64,000 nt of DNA from Planococcus plakortidis (GTDB lineage: Bacteria; Bacillota; Bacilli; Bacillales_A; Planococcaceae). Shown in pieces: positions 45,137 to 53,685 of the stretch. Position 1 is the stretch's first letter, and the number at the start of each line of letters is the position of its first letter. The DNA lies in NCBI RefSeq assembly GCF_001687605.2, contig NZ_CP016539.2:650501-714500 (forward strand). The letters run 5' to 3'. The position numbers and the translations under genes were made by a program. A model generated the notes under the pieces. It was not told where the DNA came from and made no database searches. It worked only from the letters and a program-made list of their open reading frames with translations.

Positions 45137-45772
45137 TTAATATTTCCCATACAACGCTGTCCACGTGCGGACCCCGACAATGCCATCAACTTTCAACCCT
45201 TTATCGGCCTGGTATTGCCGGACGTTCCGGTTGGTTTCGGGTCCGAAGATGCCATCCACCGAAGTTTTCAATCCGTAGTCGTTTAAGGTCCATTGCAGCA
45301 ATTCGACTTCGATCCGTTTGCTTCCTTGGCGCAGCGTGAATTGATGCTCCGGTGCGATCGCCATTAAATTCTTCAGTCTTGTGGGAAGTTCGGTGCCGTC
45401 TGTGGGTTGTTGATGTTCGGCGTAAATGGCGACCCACGTATACATGCCGACGATGCCATCAACGACAAGGCCTTTCTCCTGCTGGTATTGCCGGACGTTC
45501 CGGTCGGTCTCCGCTTCGAAGATGCCATCGACTTCCGTTTTCAATCCGTAGTCGTTCAAGGTCCATTGCAGCAGTTCGACTTCGATTCGTTTGCTGCCTT
45601 GGCGCAGCGTGAATTGGTGCTCCGGGGCGATGACCATCAGGTTCTCGAGGTTTTCGGGCAGTTGGCCATCTGTTGCCGATCCATGGCTTGCGGCAGCGGC
45701 CGAATCAAAAGACAAGGGAAGTGCAGCGAACAAGCCGGATGCGAGAAGCAGTGGAAGCCAAACTTTCTTCAT
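45137..45772 (-). CDS. Secreted protein with two tandem peptidoglycan-binding domains
   Basis: ATG 45772 (GGGAGG upstream), 211 aa. A signal peptide (KKVWLPLLLASGLFAALPLS) precedes two PG_binding_1 modules (about 47-120 and 135-211) that are nearly identical: FTLRQGSKRIEVELLQWTLN occurs in both, followed by DYGLKT, VDGIF and a VDGIVG close. The two halves are recent internal duplicates (period about 88 codons). No catalytic domain is present, so it is a cell-wall binding protein or a regulator. A candidate sigma-B promoter lies upstream. Confidence 0.85.
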   Translation of the reverse strand: MKKVWLPLLLASGLFAALPLSFDSAAAASHGSATDGQLPENLENLMVIAPEHQFTLRQGSKRIEVELLQWTLNDYGLKTEVDGIFEAETDRNVRQYQQEKGLVVDGIVGMYTWVAIYAEHQQPTDGTELPTRLKNLMAIAPEHQFTLRQGSKRIEVELLQWTLNDYGLKTSVDGIFGPETNRNVRQYQADKGLKVDGIVGVRTWTALYGKY

Positions 45773-45807
45773 GGCGGATTCCTCCCGAATGATTAATTGC
45801 TTCATGT

Positions 45808-45833
45808 ATACCCGCTTCATTGTCAAAAACAAC
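45808..45833 (-). promoter_or_regulatory. Candidate sigma-B promoter for the PG-binding gene
   Basis: On the minus strand GTTGTT (45833-45828), a 14-bp spacer and GGGTAT (45813-45808) resemble the sigma-B consensus; the -35 matches only partly. Confidence 0.4.
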
Positions 45834-45847
45834 GGAATATCAGCGAA

Positions 45848-46300
45848 CTACTGATTCTCGAGCGGCTCCGCAAGGCCGATAAGAATCCCTTCCGGCCCGC
45901 GGATGTAACAGAGCCGGTACGCGTTTTCGTACTGCACCACTTCGCCGGCGAGTTTTGCGCCGTGCTTCATGAGACGGGCGACCATGCCGTCGATATCTTT
46001 GACGGCGAACATGACGCGCAAGTAACCGAGCGCATTGACAGGGGCCGTCCGGTGATCACTGGTAACAGCCGGTTTGAGAAAGCGCGATAGTTCGATCCGG
46101 CTGTGTCCGTCCGGCGTCGCCATCATGGCGATTTCGGCTTGCTGGTCGCCAAGCCCCGTGACGCGTCCTGCCCAATCGCCTTCGACCATGCCGCGGCCTT
46201 CGAGTTCCAAGCCGATTTCCTCGAAGAACGAAATGGTGTTATCGAGCGATTCGACGACGATGCCGACATTGTCCATTCGGAGCAGTTGATTATTTTGCAT
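45848..46300 (-). CDS. VOC-family protein (glyoxalase/dioxygenase fold)
   Basis: A 150-aa protein with two beta-alpha-beta-beta-beta modules: residues 5-60 (LLRMDNVGIVVESLDNTISF) and 85-145 (GYLRVMFAVKDIDGMVARLM, then AYRLCYIRGPEGILIGLAE with the metal-binding Glu). Small VOC proteins act as glyoxalases, dioxygenases or antibiotic-binding proteins; no substrate can be assigned. SD AGGAGG precedes the start. Confidence 0.85.
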   Translation of the reverse strand: MQNNQLLRMDNVGIVVESLDNTISFFEEIGLELEGRGMVEGDWAGRVTGLGDQQAEIAMMATPDGHSRIELSRFLKPAVTSDHRTAPVNALGYLRVMFAVKDIDGMVARLMKHGAKLAGEVVQYENAYRLCYIRGPEGILIGLAEPLENQ

Positions 46301-46369
46301 GGGAGTTCCTCCTTTTTATAAATGGTGGTTGCCCTAAAAGTTCTCGTTAAAGCGGTGGATTCCTTCCGA

Positions 46370-46404
46370 AAAAAAGGGAACGATGCTGGATCGGCATCGT
46401 TTCC
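46370..46404 (-). terminator. Terminator of the MFS gene (minus strand)
   Basis: On the minus strand GGAAACGATGC ... GCATCGTTCCC followed by TTTTTTT. Confidence 0.8.
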
Positions 46405-46415
46405 GTTTTCATTTT

Positions 46416-47576
46416 CTATACAGATTTGCCCGGCTGCGCGGCATTTGATTGTGTAGCAACCGGCTGGGCATTCGTTTTAATGAAGACAAACAGCAGGCCA
46501 ATCGCCGCGAAGGACAGGAATGCGATCGGGTAGGACAGGCCGTCGATCAAGACGCCCGCTGCGACCGACCCGATCGATTGCCCGATGCCGAGCGAGAAGA
46601 ACGACAAGCTGACGCCGACAGAAGGGATGTCGGGGAAATGGCGCGTGCCCCAGACGATGAACAAGCCTGTCATGAAAATGAACGAGATGCCGAACAACAC
46701 AGCTGACAAGTAGATGGCGGCAGGGTGCTGGATGGTCAAGGTGACGAGGGAGGCGGTCGCGACCAACACGCCCAGGCGATAAGACCAGCCGAGCCCGAGG
46801 CGTTGGATGATGGTCCCGGCGATGCGGCCAATAATGCCGGCGGCGCCCATGATGATCCAGAAGACCATGCTGCCGCCCGTCGAGAAATCCTGCGCTTCGG
46901 TCAGGTAGCTCCTTGAGAACGTCCAGTAGATGGAGGAGCTGAAGCCGATGCCGATCGCGGCAAGGATCATGAAGCGTACTTGTCCGAGCATGCCCAATTT
47001 AAACTGGGCTTCGCCGGCTTCTTTTGGCTTCTCTTTTGTGCGTTCGATCGCGCGCGCATTCCACCACAGCGTCAAGAATGCCAGGATCGCGAACAGCACA
47101 TAGCCCCAGCGCCATTGTTCGGCAAATGCCAGTGCGACAGGGCCGCTCGCGACGACGCCGACGCTCGTGCCGGTATTGATCCACGTATTGCCCCTGTCAC
47201 GCTCCTGGCTCTCGAGCGACTGTGCGACGACTTGGCTAAAGGCAGGCGAGATCCAGCCGCTGCCGAGCCCGGCGACAAACGCACTGATGGCGAGTGTGTA
47301 GAAACCTTGCGATGCCGCCATTCCGAGCATGCCGATAAAGGCGCTCGCCCCCAAATACAAGACGACGTGGCGGGCGCTCATCTTGTGAATGAAAATAGCG
47401 GCTGTCACCAAGGCGATTGTGTAGGCGGCATACGCCACCGAACCGATCAGCCCCGACTGGCTTTCAGAGAGGTTCAAGGCGCTGCTGATTTCCGGCAGGA
47501 ACAAGCCGAAACTGTATCTGGCGAAGGCATAGGTGACGCCGATCATGGCGATGCCGGGTAACACGATTTTCCACAT
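46416..47576 (-). CDS. MFS transporter (YbfB-like)
   Basis: ATG 47576 (AAGGAGATG upstream), 386 aa, 12 predicted helices. VTYAFARYSFGLFLPEISSA near the N-terminus and AGLGSGWISPAFSQVVAQSL in helix 4-5 resemble the YbfB/YbfJ type of the major facilitator superfamily. It lies downstream of a TetR regulator on the same strand, and both promoters share a 16-bp word, so it is probably a TetR-controlled efflux pump. The substrate is unknown. Confidence 0.85.
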   Translation of the reverse strand: MWKIVLPGIAMIGVTYAFARYSFGLFLPEISSALNLSESQSGLIGSVAYAAYTIALVTAAIFIHKMSARHVVLYLGASAFIGMLGMAASQGFYTLAISAFVAGLGSGWISPAFSQVVAQSLESQERDRGNTWINTGTSVGVVASGPVALAFAEQWRWGYVLFAILAFLTLWWNARAIERTKEKPKEAGEAQFKLGMLGQVRFMILAAIGIGFSSSIYWTFSRSYLTEAQDFSTGGSMVFWIIMGAAGIIGRIAGTIIQRLGLGWSYRLGVLVATASLVTLTIQHPAAIYLSAVLFGISFIFMTGLFIVWGTRHFPDIPSVGVSLSFFSLGIGQSIGSVAAGVLIDGLSYPIAFLSFAAIGLLFVFIKTNAQPVATQSNAAQPGKSV

Positions 47577-47594
47577 GCAAATCATCTCCTTTTA

Positions 47595-47610
47595 TTAGAT
47601 AGAACGGTCA
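47595..47610 (-). promoter_or_regulatory. Putative TetR operator upstream of the MFS gene
   Basis: On the minus strand, TGACCGTTCTATCTAA. The same word with one difference (TGACCGTTATATCTAA) lies at 48188-48203 before the TetR gene. It is a shared site at both promoters, so the regulator probably controls both. Confidence 0.5.
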
Positions 47611-47630
47611 TTATATTTAATGGGTAAAAA

Positions 47631-47650
47631 AAGTAAGCGATCGCTTACTT
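47631..47650 (-). terminator. 20-bp palindrome/terminator at the TetR stop codon
   Basis: AAGTAAGCGATCGCTTACTT is a perfect palindrome. Followed on the minus strand by TTTTT, it may terminate the TetR transcript; it could alternatively be a protein-binding site. The TetR stop codon lies at its edge. Confidence 0.55.
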
Positions 47651-48167
47651 ATATTTTTTGGACCAATGCCATCAAAGCGTCTTCCACTTCATCCATCGGC
47701 GAGATTTCCGCAAGCGAGACAGCGCCTTCAAACAGCAGCGACAAGCGCGTCGCTTCAGCAGGCGTCAGCCCGTTCGACAAGAACAATCGCTTCGTGTCTT
47801 CTTTATGGGAGGTGACCAGCTGGACGATCGGATGATCCGGGACGCTCATGAATTCTTCTTTCGCGCGCAAGAACATGCAGCCATTGGAAGCGGTCTGCTT
47901 CAGCCAATTCAAATGGCCGGCCGCCAGCCGTTCCGCAACCGATCCCGTGCCTTGTTGTTTTCCTTGTTCGAGATAATCCATATAGACTTGCGATCGGCGG
48001 TTCAGGACCTCCAGGATTAGGTCGTCTTTGGAAGTGAAATGATTGTACAAGGTCATCAGCGCCACGCCCGCTTCCTGGACGATCGCCTTCAATCCGATGG
48101 CGTGGAAGCCGTGTTCGTAAAACAATTGTTCTGCAGCGGTAAGCAAATCTTCTTTTTTCGTGCTCAT
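47649..48167 (-). CDS. TetR/AcrR-family transcriptional regulator
   Basis: A 172-aa protein; the N-terminal HTH is KEDLLTAAEQLFYEHGFHAI, then GLKAIVQEAGVALMTLYNHF, a canonical TetR helix-turn-helix. The C-terminal ligand domain (60-172) resembles the LmrA/YxaF-like TetR group. SD GGAGG precedes ATG 48167. It is likely a repressor of itself and of the adjacent MFS pump through the shared 16-bp site. Confidence 0.9.
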   Translation of the reverse strand: MSTKKEDLLTAAEQLFYEHGFHAIGLKAIVQEAGVALMTLYNHFTSKDDLILEVLNRRSQVYMDYLEQGKQQGTGSVAERLAAGHLNWLKQTASNGCMFLRAKEEFMSVPDHPIVQLVTSHKEDTKRLFLSNGLTPAEATRLSLLFEGAVSLAEISPMDEVEDALMALVQKI

Positions 48168-48187
48168 GGTCTCTATCCTCCATAGAC

Positions 48188-48203
48188 TTAGATATAACGG
48201 TCA
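48188..48203 (-). promoter_or_regulatory. Putative TetR operator upstream of the TetR gene
   Basis: TGACCGTTATATCTAA on the minus strand, 20 bp before the ATG; the pair of the site at 47595. Confidence 0.5.
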
Positions 48204-48396
48204 CTCTAAAATTAACAGCTATGGGAGATGAGCGCAAGCGAAAGCCATTAACCCGAAAGCTCTTGCCGGTTTTGACGGTGAAGCGATAGGGAAAAGAATT
48301 GGATGAAGATGGAAGGGGTATGAAGCGAATGCATGGGCAGGGAAGAGAGCCACAATCGGATGATCGAGTGGCTGCGACTAACGAGGAGGGAACGTG

Positions 48397-49071
48397 ATGA
48401 AACGGATCTTGGCCATCAGCGATATTCACGGGGAGCTGGAGCTGTTCAATAGATTGCTGGAGAAAGTGGGCTACGATGCTACAGAAGACCAACTGGTGCT
48501 GCTCGGGGATTATGTGGATCGGGGCCCCGATTCGAAAGGCGTGCTCGAGCGGGTCATCGAATTGAAAAAGCAAGGCGCAATCGTGCTGCGCGGCAATCAC
48601 GACCAGATGATGCTGGACGCGGCGAAAGGCGAGACCGGCGCGGCAGGAAACTGGCTGCGCAACGGGGCGATTTCGACCTTGCAGAGCTATGACGCTTCCA
48701 TCAAAGACATGAAGCTTCTAGCGGGCGAATTGTTTTGGGAACATGTGGAGTTTTTGAAAGGGACGGAGTTTTATTACGAAACGGATGGCTATATTTTCGT
48801 GCATGCAGGCGTACAGCCAGGAGTCCCGGTGCAAGAGACGGATCCTTATGTCTTGATGTGGATCCGCGATGAATTCCATGAAGGGTATATGGGAGACAAG
48901 AAAATCGTCTTCGGCCATACGCCGGCTTTCAAGCTGAGAGGGTCGAGAGATACGAGTATCTATTTCGGCGACAACCGGATCATCGGGATCGACGGTGGCG
49001 CGTTTTATGGTGGGCGTTTGAATTGCCTGGAGCTGCCGGGCGAGAAAATTCATTTTGTGGAGAAAGAATGA
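48397..49071 (+). CDS. Metallophosphoesterase (PPP-type/ApaH-like)
   Basis: ATG 48397 (GGAGG upstream), 224 aa. The metal and catalytic motifs are clear: ISDIHGELELF (DxH), LLGDYVDRGPDSKG (GDxxDRG), VLRGNHDQMML (GNHD), then FVHAG and VFGHTPAF (GH). The PPP class includes Ser/Thr protein phosphatases and Ap4A hydrolases; the substrate cannot be distinguished. A single-gene unit; doublet 4 follows the stop. Confidence 0.9.
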   Translation: MKRILAISDIHGELELFNRLLEKVGYDATEDQLVLLGDYVDRGPDSKGVLERVIELKKQGAIVLRGNHDQMMLDAAKGETGAAGNWLRNGAISTLQSYDASIKDMKLLAGELFWEHVEFLKGTEFYYETDGYIFVHAGVQPGVPVQETDPYVLMWIRDEFHEGYMGDKKIVFGHTPAFKLRGSRDTSIYFGDNRIIGIDGGAFYGGRLNCLELPGEKIHFVEKE

Positions 49072-49076
49072 GCTCG

Positions 49077-49163
49077 TGTCCCTGTGCGAGACACAATTCG
49101 AGAGGCTTAATCCTTGCAGCTGCAGCATTTCAGGTGTGAAATGTCCCTGTGTTAGACACAATT
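49077..49163 (+). repeat. Doublet repeat 4
   Basis: Cores at 49077-49098 and 49142-49163, period 65 bp, N5 CGAGA and TTAGA; starts 5 bp after the phosphoesterase stop and lies between convergent genes. No clear terminator hairpin follows. Confidence 0.9.
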
Positions 49164-49249
49164 TATTGGACAACACCCCATTTAGCCGCTGCGGGTGGCG
49201 CGGGCCTATTTCATTCATCCATAAACGCATGGGGCTCGTTCTCAAGAAA

Positions 49250-50071
49250 TCAGCTGTTCGGTCTATCCGATGCCTGGGCTGCCGTTGCCAGGCCCCGGCT
49301 CAACCAGCCGATCACGAGCAGCAACAGCGCTGTGCTGATCATCAAGGCGAGGAGGTTCGGCGCGGCTTTCGTGTATAGCTCGCTGACACCGGTCACCGCC
49401 AGCCAGTCCATGAACGAAGCGCCGGCGAACGCCTGGTAAACGGCGAGCGCGTTGTTGGCGCTGTGCAATAAAATGGGCGCCAGCAAATTCCCGGTCTTTA
49501 CATACAGCAAGGCCGCGATCAGCGCGAATACGAAAGCGCCGAGAAAATTGAGGTGGAAGATAGCGAAGATCAGGCTGGTGAAGCCGATGCCTTTCCACAG
49601 GCCGAACAGCTCGGCCATCTGATTGAGGATTACACCGCGGAAGACGAATTCTTCTGCAATCGGCGCGATGATGGCGATAATGAAACCGGTCGCGGCCAAA
49701 TACCACCACACGTCGGGGAGCGGCTGTGGCGAGAGGAGCAAATCCACCAGAGCCGGAGCGGTCGCCATGAGCGCGCGCAGCAATAGCCAATAAATGCTGG
49801 TGGAAAACACCATCACGAGCATACTGATTCCGAGAATCGGCAGCAGCCAGCGGGCAATGCCGCGGAAGAACAAGACCTGGCGTATTTTCACGCCGCGCTT
49901 TCGGAAGTAATAGCTGCAAATCCAGCCAGGCAGGACAGTGTAGAACAGGAGCAACATGAAAATGCTATTGAGGAATGGGTTGCCGGCCGCCTGCAATATG
50001 AGGGAAACCGAGACGATGGCTGCGACTGTCATCAAACCGAGCACGAACCGTGGCTTCTTTTCCACGAACAT
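49250..50071 (-). CDS. CPBP-family intramembrane metalloprotease
   Basis: A 273-aa membrane protein with about 8 helices. The CPBP/Abi motif 1 is APIAEEFVFRGVILNQM (EExxxR), motif 2 FTSLIFAIFHLNFLGAFVFA (FxxxH) and motif 3 APILLHSANNALAV (HxxxN). Related proteins process prenylated or bacteriocin-related peptides at the membrane; the target is unknown. SD AAAGGCGG precedes ATG 50071. Confidence 0.9.
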   Translation of the reverse strand: MFVEKKPRFVLGLMTVAAIVSVSLILQAAGNPFLNSIFMLLLFYTVLPGWICSYYFRKRGVKIRQVLFFRGIARWLLPILGISMLVMVFSTSIYWLLLRALMATAPALVDLLLSPQPLPDVWWYLAATGFIIAIIAPIAEEFVFRGVILNQMAELFGLWKGIGFTSLIFAIFHLNFLGAFVFALIAALLYVKTGNLLAPILLHSANNALAVYQAFAGASFMDWLAVTGVSELYTKAAPNLLALMISTALLLLVIGWLSRGLATAAQASDRPNS

Positions 50072-50279
50072 CCTTATCGCCGCCTTTCGGTAAGGTGCAG
50101 AATGGATCGGATTTTGCTTTTATAGTAGCACGGATTTGTGTTGGGGATGGAAGAAATGAATGGATAAAAGCTTCGAAATATCAAGGCATGTCTGCCATGC
50201 GTTTACAAACCTTGCCCCCATTGATATATTGAGCGTGAATAGAGCATTTCATAAATAAAGATGGAAAAGGGGTTAAATA

Positions 50280-50795
50280 ATGGATGTAAAATTTCCGATC
50301 GGGCAATTGCAAGTGCCGGAACAAGTGACAGCTGAAGATGTCGATAAGTGGCTCGGTGAAATCAATAGCTACACAACGCGACTTCGCGAAGTGGTGGATT
50401 CCTTGGACGATGAGGACTTGAACAAGACTTACCGGGAAGGCAGCTGGACGGTCCGCCAGCTCGTTCATCACATTGCGGACTCGCAAGTGGCGATGTATCA
50501 ACGGCTGAAGTTGGCGCTGACGGAATACAACCCGGTTGTGAAGGGCTTTGATCAGGAAAAATGGGCCTATCTCCCGGACAACCGGCTGCCGGTGGAAAGT
50601 TCGATTCGCCTACTCGAAGGATTGAACGAACGCATCGTCGCACTCGGCAATTATGTGACGGGCACGCAATTGGAGCGCGTCTTCACCCATGAAACCGATG
50701 GCGAGATCCGCGTGGCGGAAAACCTGGCGAAACTGTCGTGGCACGAGGAGCATCATCTAGCGCATATCCGGATTGCTTTGGGGTTGGAGCTGTAG
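50280..50795 (+). CDS. YfiT/BstA-type bacillithiol transferase (DinB fold)
   Basis: A 171-aa four-helix DinB-fold protein. The metal triad appears as LVHHIADSQVAMYQRLKLAL (His) and LSWHEEHHLAHIRIALGL (HxxxH), and the N-terminus (FPIGQLQVPEQVTAEDVDKW) is typical of the YfiT family. In Bacilli these are putative metal-dependent bacillithiol S-transferases that detoxify electrophiles. AAAAGGGG precedes the start. Doublet 5 follows. Confidence 0.88.
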   Translation: MDVKFPIGQLQVPEQVTAEDVDKWLGEINSYTTRLREVVDSLDDEDLNKTYREGSWTVRQLVHHIADSQVAMYQRLKLALTEYNPVVKGFDQEKWAYLPDNRLPVESSIRLLEGLNERIVALGNYVTGTQLERVFTHETDGEIRVAENLAKLSWHEEHHLAHIRIALGLEL

Positions 50796-50796
50796 G

Positions 50797-50810
50797 TGTC
50801 TCTGTGTTTG
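50797..50810 (+). repeat. Truncated extra core before doublet 5
   Basis: TGTCTCTGTGTTTG, a truncated core 18 bp before the first core of doublet 5. It suggests recent slippage or partial duplication of the unit. Confidence 0.5.
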
Positions 50811-50814
50811 TAGG

Positions 50815-50901
50815 CGTCCCTGTGTTAGACACAATTTTAGTGGCGAGAATGTTGGCGTGACGGGATTTTGGTTGCATGATGTCCCTATGCGCCACACAAT
50901 T
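50815..50901 (+). repeat. Doublet repeat 5
   Basis: Cores at 50815-50836 and 50880-50901, period 65 bp, N5 TTAGA and CGCCA. Its spacer (TTAGTGGCGAGAATGTTGGC) is close to that of doublet 6, so the two are recent relatives. Confidence 0.9.
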
Positions 50902-50909
50902 CAAATATG

Positions 50910-50953
50910 AAAAGGCCGTACTGGAGACTGATGAGTTTCCGGTGCGGTTTTTT
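50910..50953 (+). terminator. Terminator after doublet 5
   Basis: AAAAGGCCGTACTGG ... CCGGTGCGGTTTTTT; a stem with G-U pairs and one mismatch. Confidence 0.65.
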
Positions 50954-51089
50954 AGCATGAATGAGAACTCAAATGAATTGCAAGACTACTCGACATAATC
51001 TGACAATAATAGGATACTGGAAGATGAAGGTTTCAATTTAAATACAGCTTGCAGACACACAACGTGTAGCGAGCGAAGGGAGAATACAT

Positions 51090-52316
51090 ATGGAAAATTC
51101 ATTGATCCAGGCAGACGATCTGCTGACGCTTTGGGGCATTATCGTGATCGTCGCGGCGATGAGCATTGTGCTCGAGCAGAAATACAGCTGGGCCGGGAAG
51201 ATTTCCGGCGCTGTCATTGCGCTCGTTTCTGCCATCATCTTATCGAATACCGGGATTATCCCAACGGCGTCGCCTGCGTATGACGCGGTGTGGGCATTTA
51301 TCGTGCCGCTCGCAATTCCGCTGTTGTTGTTCCACGTGAACTTCAAGAAAATCTGGAAAGAAAGCGGGCGCATGCTGCTTATTTTCCTGATCAGTTCGAT
51401 CGGGACCGTCGCCGGGACGATTCTCAGTTTCTTCTTATTAAAGGATACGATTCCGTTTCTTGACCGCATCGGCGGCATGATGGGCGCATCTTATGTCGGG
51501 GGCGGCGTCAATTTTGCCGCGATGACGGCGAAGTTCGATGCCCCGGAAGATTTGGTGTCTGCAACAGTCGTGGCGGACAATTTGATGATGGCGCTCGTGT
51601 TCATTACTTTGATGGCGATTCCGACATTCGGTTTCTTCCGGAAATTGTACCCGCATCCGCACGTTTTGCAAGTGGAGCGGGAAGCGGAGTCGAACGGCGG
51701 CAAGACCAACGCCGAAAACTTCTGGAAGCGCCAGGATATTTCATTGAAAGATATGGCGATGTCACTCGGGACAGCGTTTTTCCTTGTGGTGGTGGCGACG
51801 AAAATCGCTGAGTTTTTCGCGGGTATCATTCCATCAGGTGAAGAAGTCGCATTCGGCTGGAACTTGCTCAGCGGCTTGATCGGCGACCAGTATTTGGTGC
51901 TGACGACTTTGACCTTCCTTGCGCTCGCCTTGTTCCCACGTTATTTTGACGGCATCAACGGCAGCCAGGAAATCGGGACGTTCTTGATCTATCTATTCTT
52001 CGTGGTCATCGGCATTCCGGCATCAATTCCATTGATTGTACAAAACGCGCCGCTATTGCTGGTCTTTGTCGCGGTTATTGTCATCGTCAATTTGACGGTT
52101 TCACTGACAGCTGGGAAGTTATTGAAATACGATCTGGAAGAGATTTTATTGGTCGTTAACGCCAATGTCGGCGGCCCGACAACGGCTGCTGCAATGGCGA
52201 TTGCAAAAGGCTGGCGCGAACTGATCGGTCCGATTTTGGTGGTCGGAACGATTGGCTACGTGATCGGCAATTACATCGGCACGACGCTTGGATTGTGGTT
52301 TGCGACGATGATGTAG
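51090..52316 (+). CDS. DUF819-family membrane protein
   Basis: A 408-aa membrane protein with about 11 helices. LLTLWGIIVIVAAMSIVLEQ, the GGMMGASYVGGGVNFAAMTA segment and the closing NANVGGPTTAAAMAIAKGWR are typical of DUF819 (YjcL-like). The repeated GG-x-NFAA and GGPTTAA re-entrant-like loops suggest a transporter, but no substrate is known. SD GAAGGGAG. A doublet/terminator follows. Confidence 0.88.
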   Translation: MENSLIQADDLLTLWGIIVIVAAMSIVLEQKYSWAGKISGAVIALVSAIILSNTGIIPTASPAYDAVWAFIVPLAIPLLLFHVNFKKIWKESGRMLLIFLISSIGTVAGTILSFFLLKDTIPFLDRIGGMMGASYVGGGVNFAAMTAKFDAPEDLVSATVVADNLMMALVFITLMAIPTFGFFRKLYPHPHVLQVEREAESNGGKTNAENFWKRQDISLKDMAMSLGTAFFLVVVATKIAEFFAGIIPSGEEVAFGWNLLSGLIGDQYLVLTTLTFLALALFPRYFDGINGSQEIGTFLIYLFFVVIGIPASIPLIVQNAPLLLVFVAVIVIVNLTVSLTAGKLLKYDLEEILLVVNANVGGPTTAAAMAIAKGWRELIGPILVVGTIGYVIGNYIGTTLGLWFATMM

Positions 52317-52327
52317 GAGGCGGGGGG

Positions 52328-52414
52328 TGTCCCTGTGTTAGACACAATTCCAGTGGCGAGAATGTTGGCGTGACCGGATTTTGGTTGTATGATGTCCCTG
52401 TGTGCCACACAATT
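52328..52414 (+). repeat. Doublet repeat 6
   Basis: Cores at 52328-52349 and 52393-52414, period 65 bp, N5 TTAGA and TGCCA. It starts 11 bp after the DUF819 stop. The spacer is nearly identical to that of doublet 5. Confidence 0.9.
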
Positions 52415-52420
52415 TGACTC

Positions 52421-52467
52421 AAAAAGGCCGTGCCGGAAACAGTTCAGTTTCCGGCACGGCCTTTTTC
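52421..52467. terminator. Terminator after doublet 6
   Basis: AAAAAGGCCGTGCCGGAAAC ... GTTTCCGGCACGGCCTTTTT, a very strong bidirectional terminator between convergent genes. Confidence 0.92.
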
Positions 52468-52471
52468 ATTT

Positions 52472-53524
52472 TTATGATTTTATCGCTTCCTGCACGGCTT
52501 TTACGCTATTCGGGTCGAAAAACTTGTCGACCAAATCGTAGATGGTGATGAGTTCGTAGAGAATGGCGAATTCCGGCGGGAACAGGGAAGTGTTCGGTGC
52601 GTCGTTTGCCGGCACGCGCTTGCTGTTTTCCCAGAACAGGTCTGTGATGCTTTTGAGTTGGTCCTGGTGCTTTTTGTGGTCGAAATTGATGGAATGGCGA
52701 AGGTCGTCTGCCAGGGCGGTGACCGCTTGCATGATAAGGTCCCGCTCTTCTTTTGTCCATTTGATTTCTTCGAAAGAGACGCGAAGCAGGGCATTCAAAT
52801 GGTATTCGAAATTGTCGAGGAACAGCAATTGCCGCTCCGCCATCTGCAGCTCGGCTTCCCGGTTGCGCACCCATGGGTACAGGCTCGCTTCGTCGCGCTG
52901 GTAATGGACCAATTTTTCGGTCTTGCGGATTTCGGTCGTCAACTGCTTCACGACTTTTTTATCTTCCTGGAGGTTGTCGTCCCCTTCATACAAAATGGTG
53001 CGGAACGTGTGCTCGAGCATGCTGCCGGCCCGCCCGCTGATGCTGTGGATGCTCTTCAATATATCGGTGCTGTAGTTCGGCGGAAAGACGAGCATGTTGA
53101 CGGCGGTCGAGACGACAAGCCCGATCGTGGTCGTCCCGAGGCGAATGAAGAACGAAAACAGGAAATGGTCGTGGATGACTTCCACCATCGCGACGGAAGT
53201 CAAGGTCGCGACCAGCAAGCCCGCGTGAAGCTTGAGCCGGTAACAGACTAGAATCGTGGCGACCGCAGCGAGTGTATAAGTGATCGGGGAGTTCCCGAAT
53301 AAGGTGATAAAGAGAACGGCGAAAGCCGACCCGATCGCCGATGCCGGAAAACGGACCAGCCCTTTTTTGATCGAGTCGCTGACTGTCGGCTCGACCGTCA
53401 CGATGGCCGTGATGACCGCGAAGACCGGCGGCCAGTTGAACCAGACGCAGATCGTCGCGGTCAGGAAAATCGCGAGACCGGTTTTCACTATTCGGCTGCC
53501 GTTGAAACGTAGGGATCGCATCAT
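52472..53524 (-). CDS. FUSC/aromatic acid exporter-family protein (YqjA-like)
   Basis: A 350-aa protein. Residues about 10-145 hold 5-6 membrane helices (TGLAIFLTATICVWFNWPPV, AVITAIVTVEPTVSDSIKKG) of the ArAE_1/FUSC type; the rest is a soluble helical C-terminal domain. It is probably an efflux or membrane-homeostasis protein. The ATG at 53524 has AAAGGAG about 15 bp upstream; the second Met (53521) is an alternative. Doublet 7 lies just upstream, in the divergent promoter region. Confidence 0.85.
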   Translation of the reverse strand: MMRSLRFNGSRIVKTGLAIFLTATICVWFNWPPVFAVITAIVTVEPTVSDSIKKGLVRFPASAIGSAFAVLFITLFGNSPITYTLAAVATILVCYRLKLHAGLLVATLTSVAMVEVIHDHFLFSFFIRLGTTTIGLVVSTAVNMLVFPPNYSTDILKSIHSISGRAGSMLEHTFRTILYEGDDNLQEDKKVVKQLTTEIRKTEKLVHYQRDEASLYPWVRNREAELQMAERQLLFLDNFEYHLNALLRVSFEEIKWTKEERDLIMQAVTALADDLRHSINFDHKKHQDQLKSITDLFWENSKRVPANDAPNTSLFPPEFAILYELITIYDLVDKFFDPNSVKAVQEAIKS

Positions 53525-53598
53525 AGAATAAGTACTGGCTCCTTTATGTAGAAAGTCTGTATTTTCAGTATATCATCCGTGTCGAGTGGTGGGCGGTG

Positions 53599-53685
53599 TA
53601 TCCCTGTGTCAGACACAATTCGGAAGGCAGAAGCCTTGATAGAGCGGCATTTCAGTGCGCGAACGTCCCTGTGCACCACACAATT
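53599..53685 (+). repeat. Doublet repeat 7
   Basis: Cores at 53599-53620 and 53664-53685, period 65 bp, N5 TCAGA and CACCA. The spacer (CGGAAGGCAGAAGCCTTGAT) is shared with doublet 8. The second core also forms the left end of a 103-bp inverted element. Confidence 0.9.
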
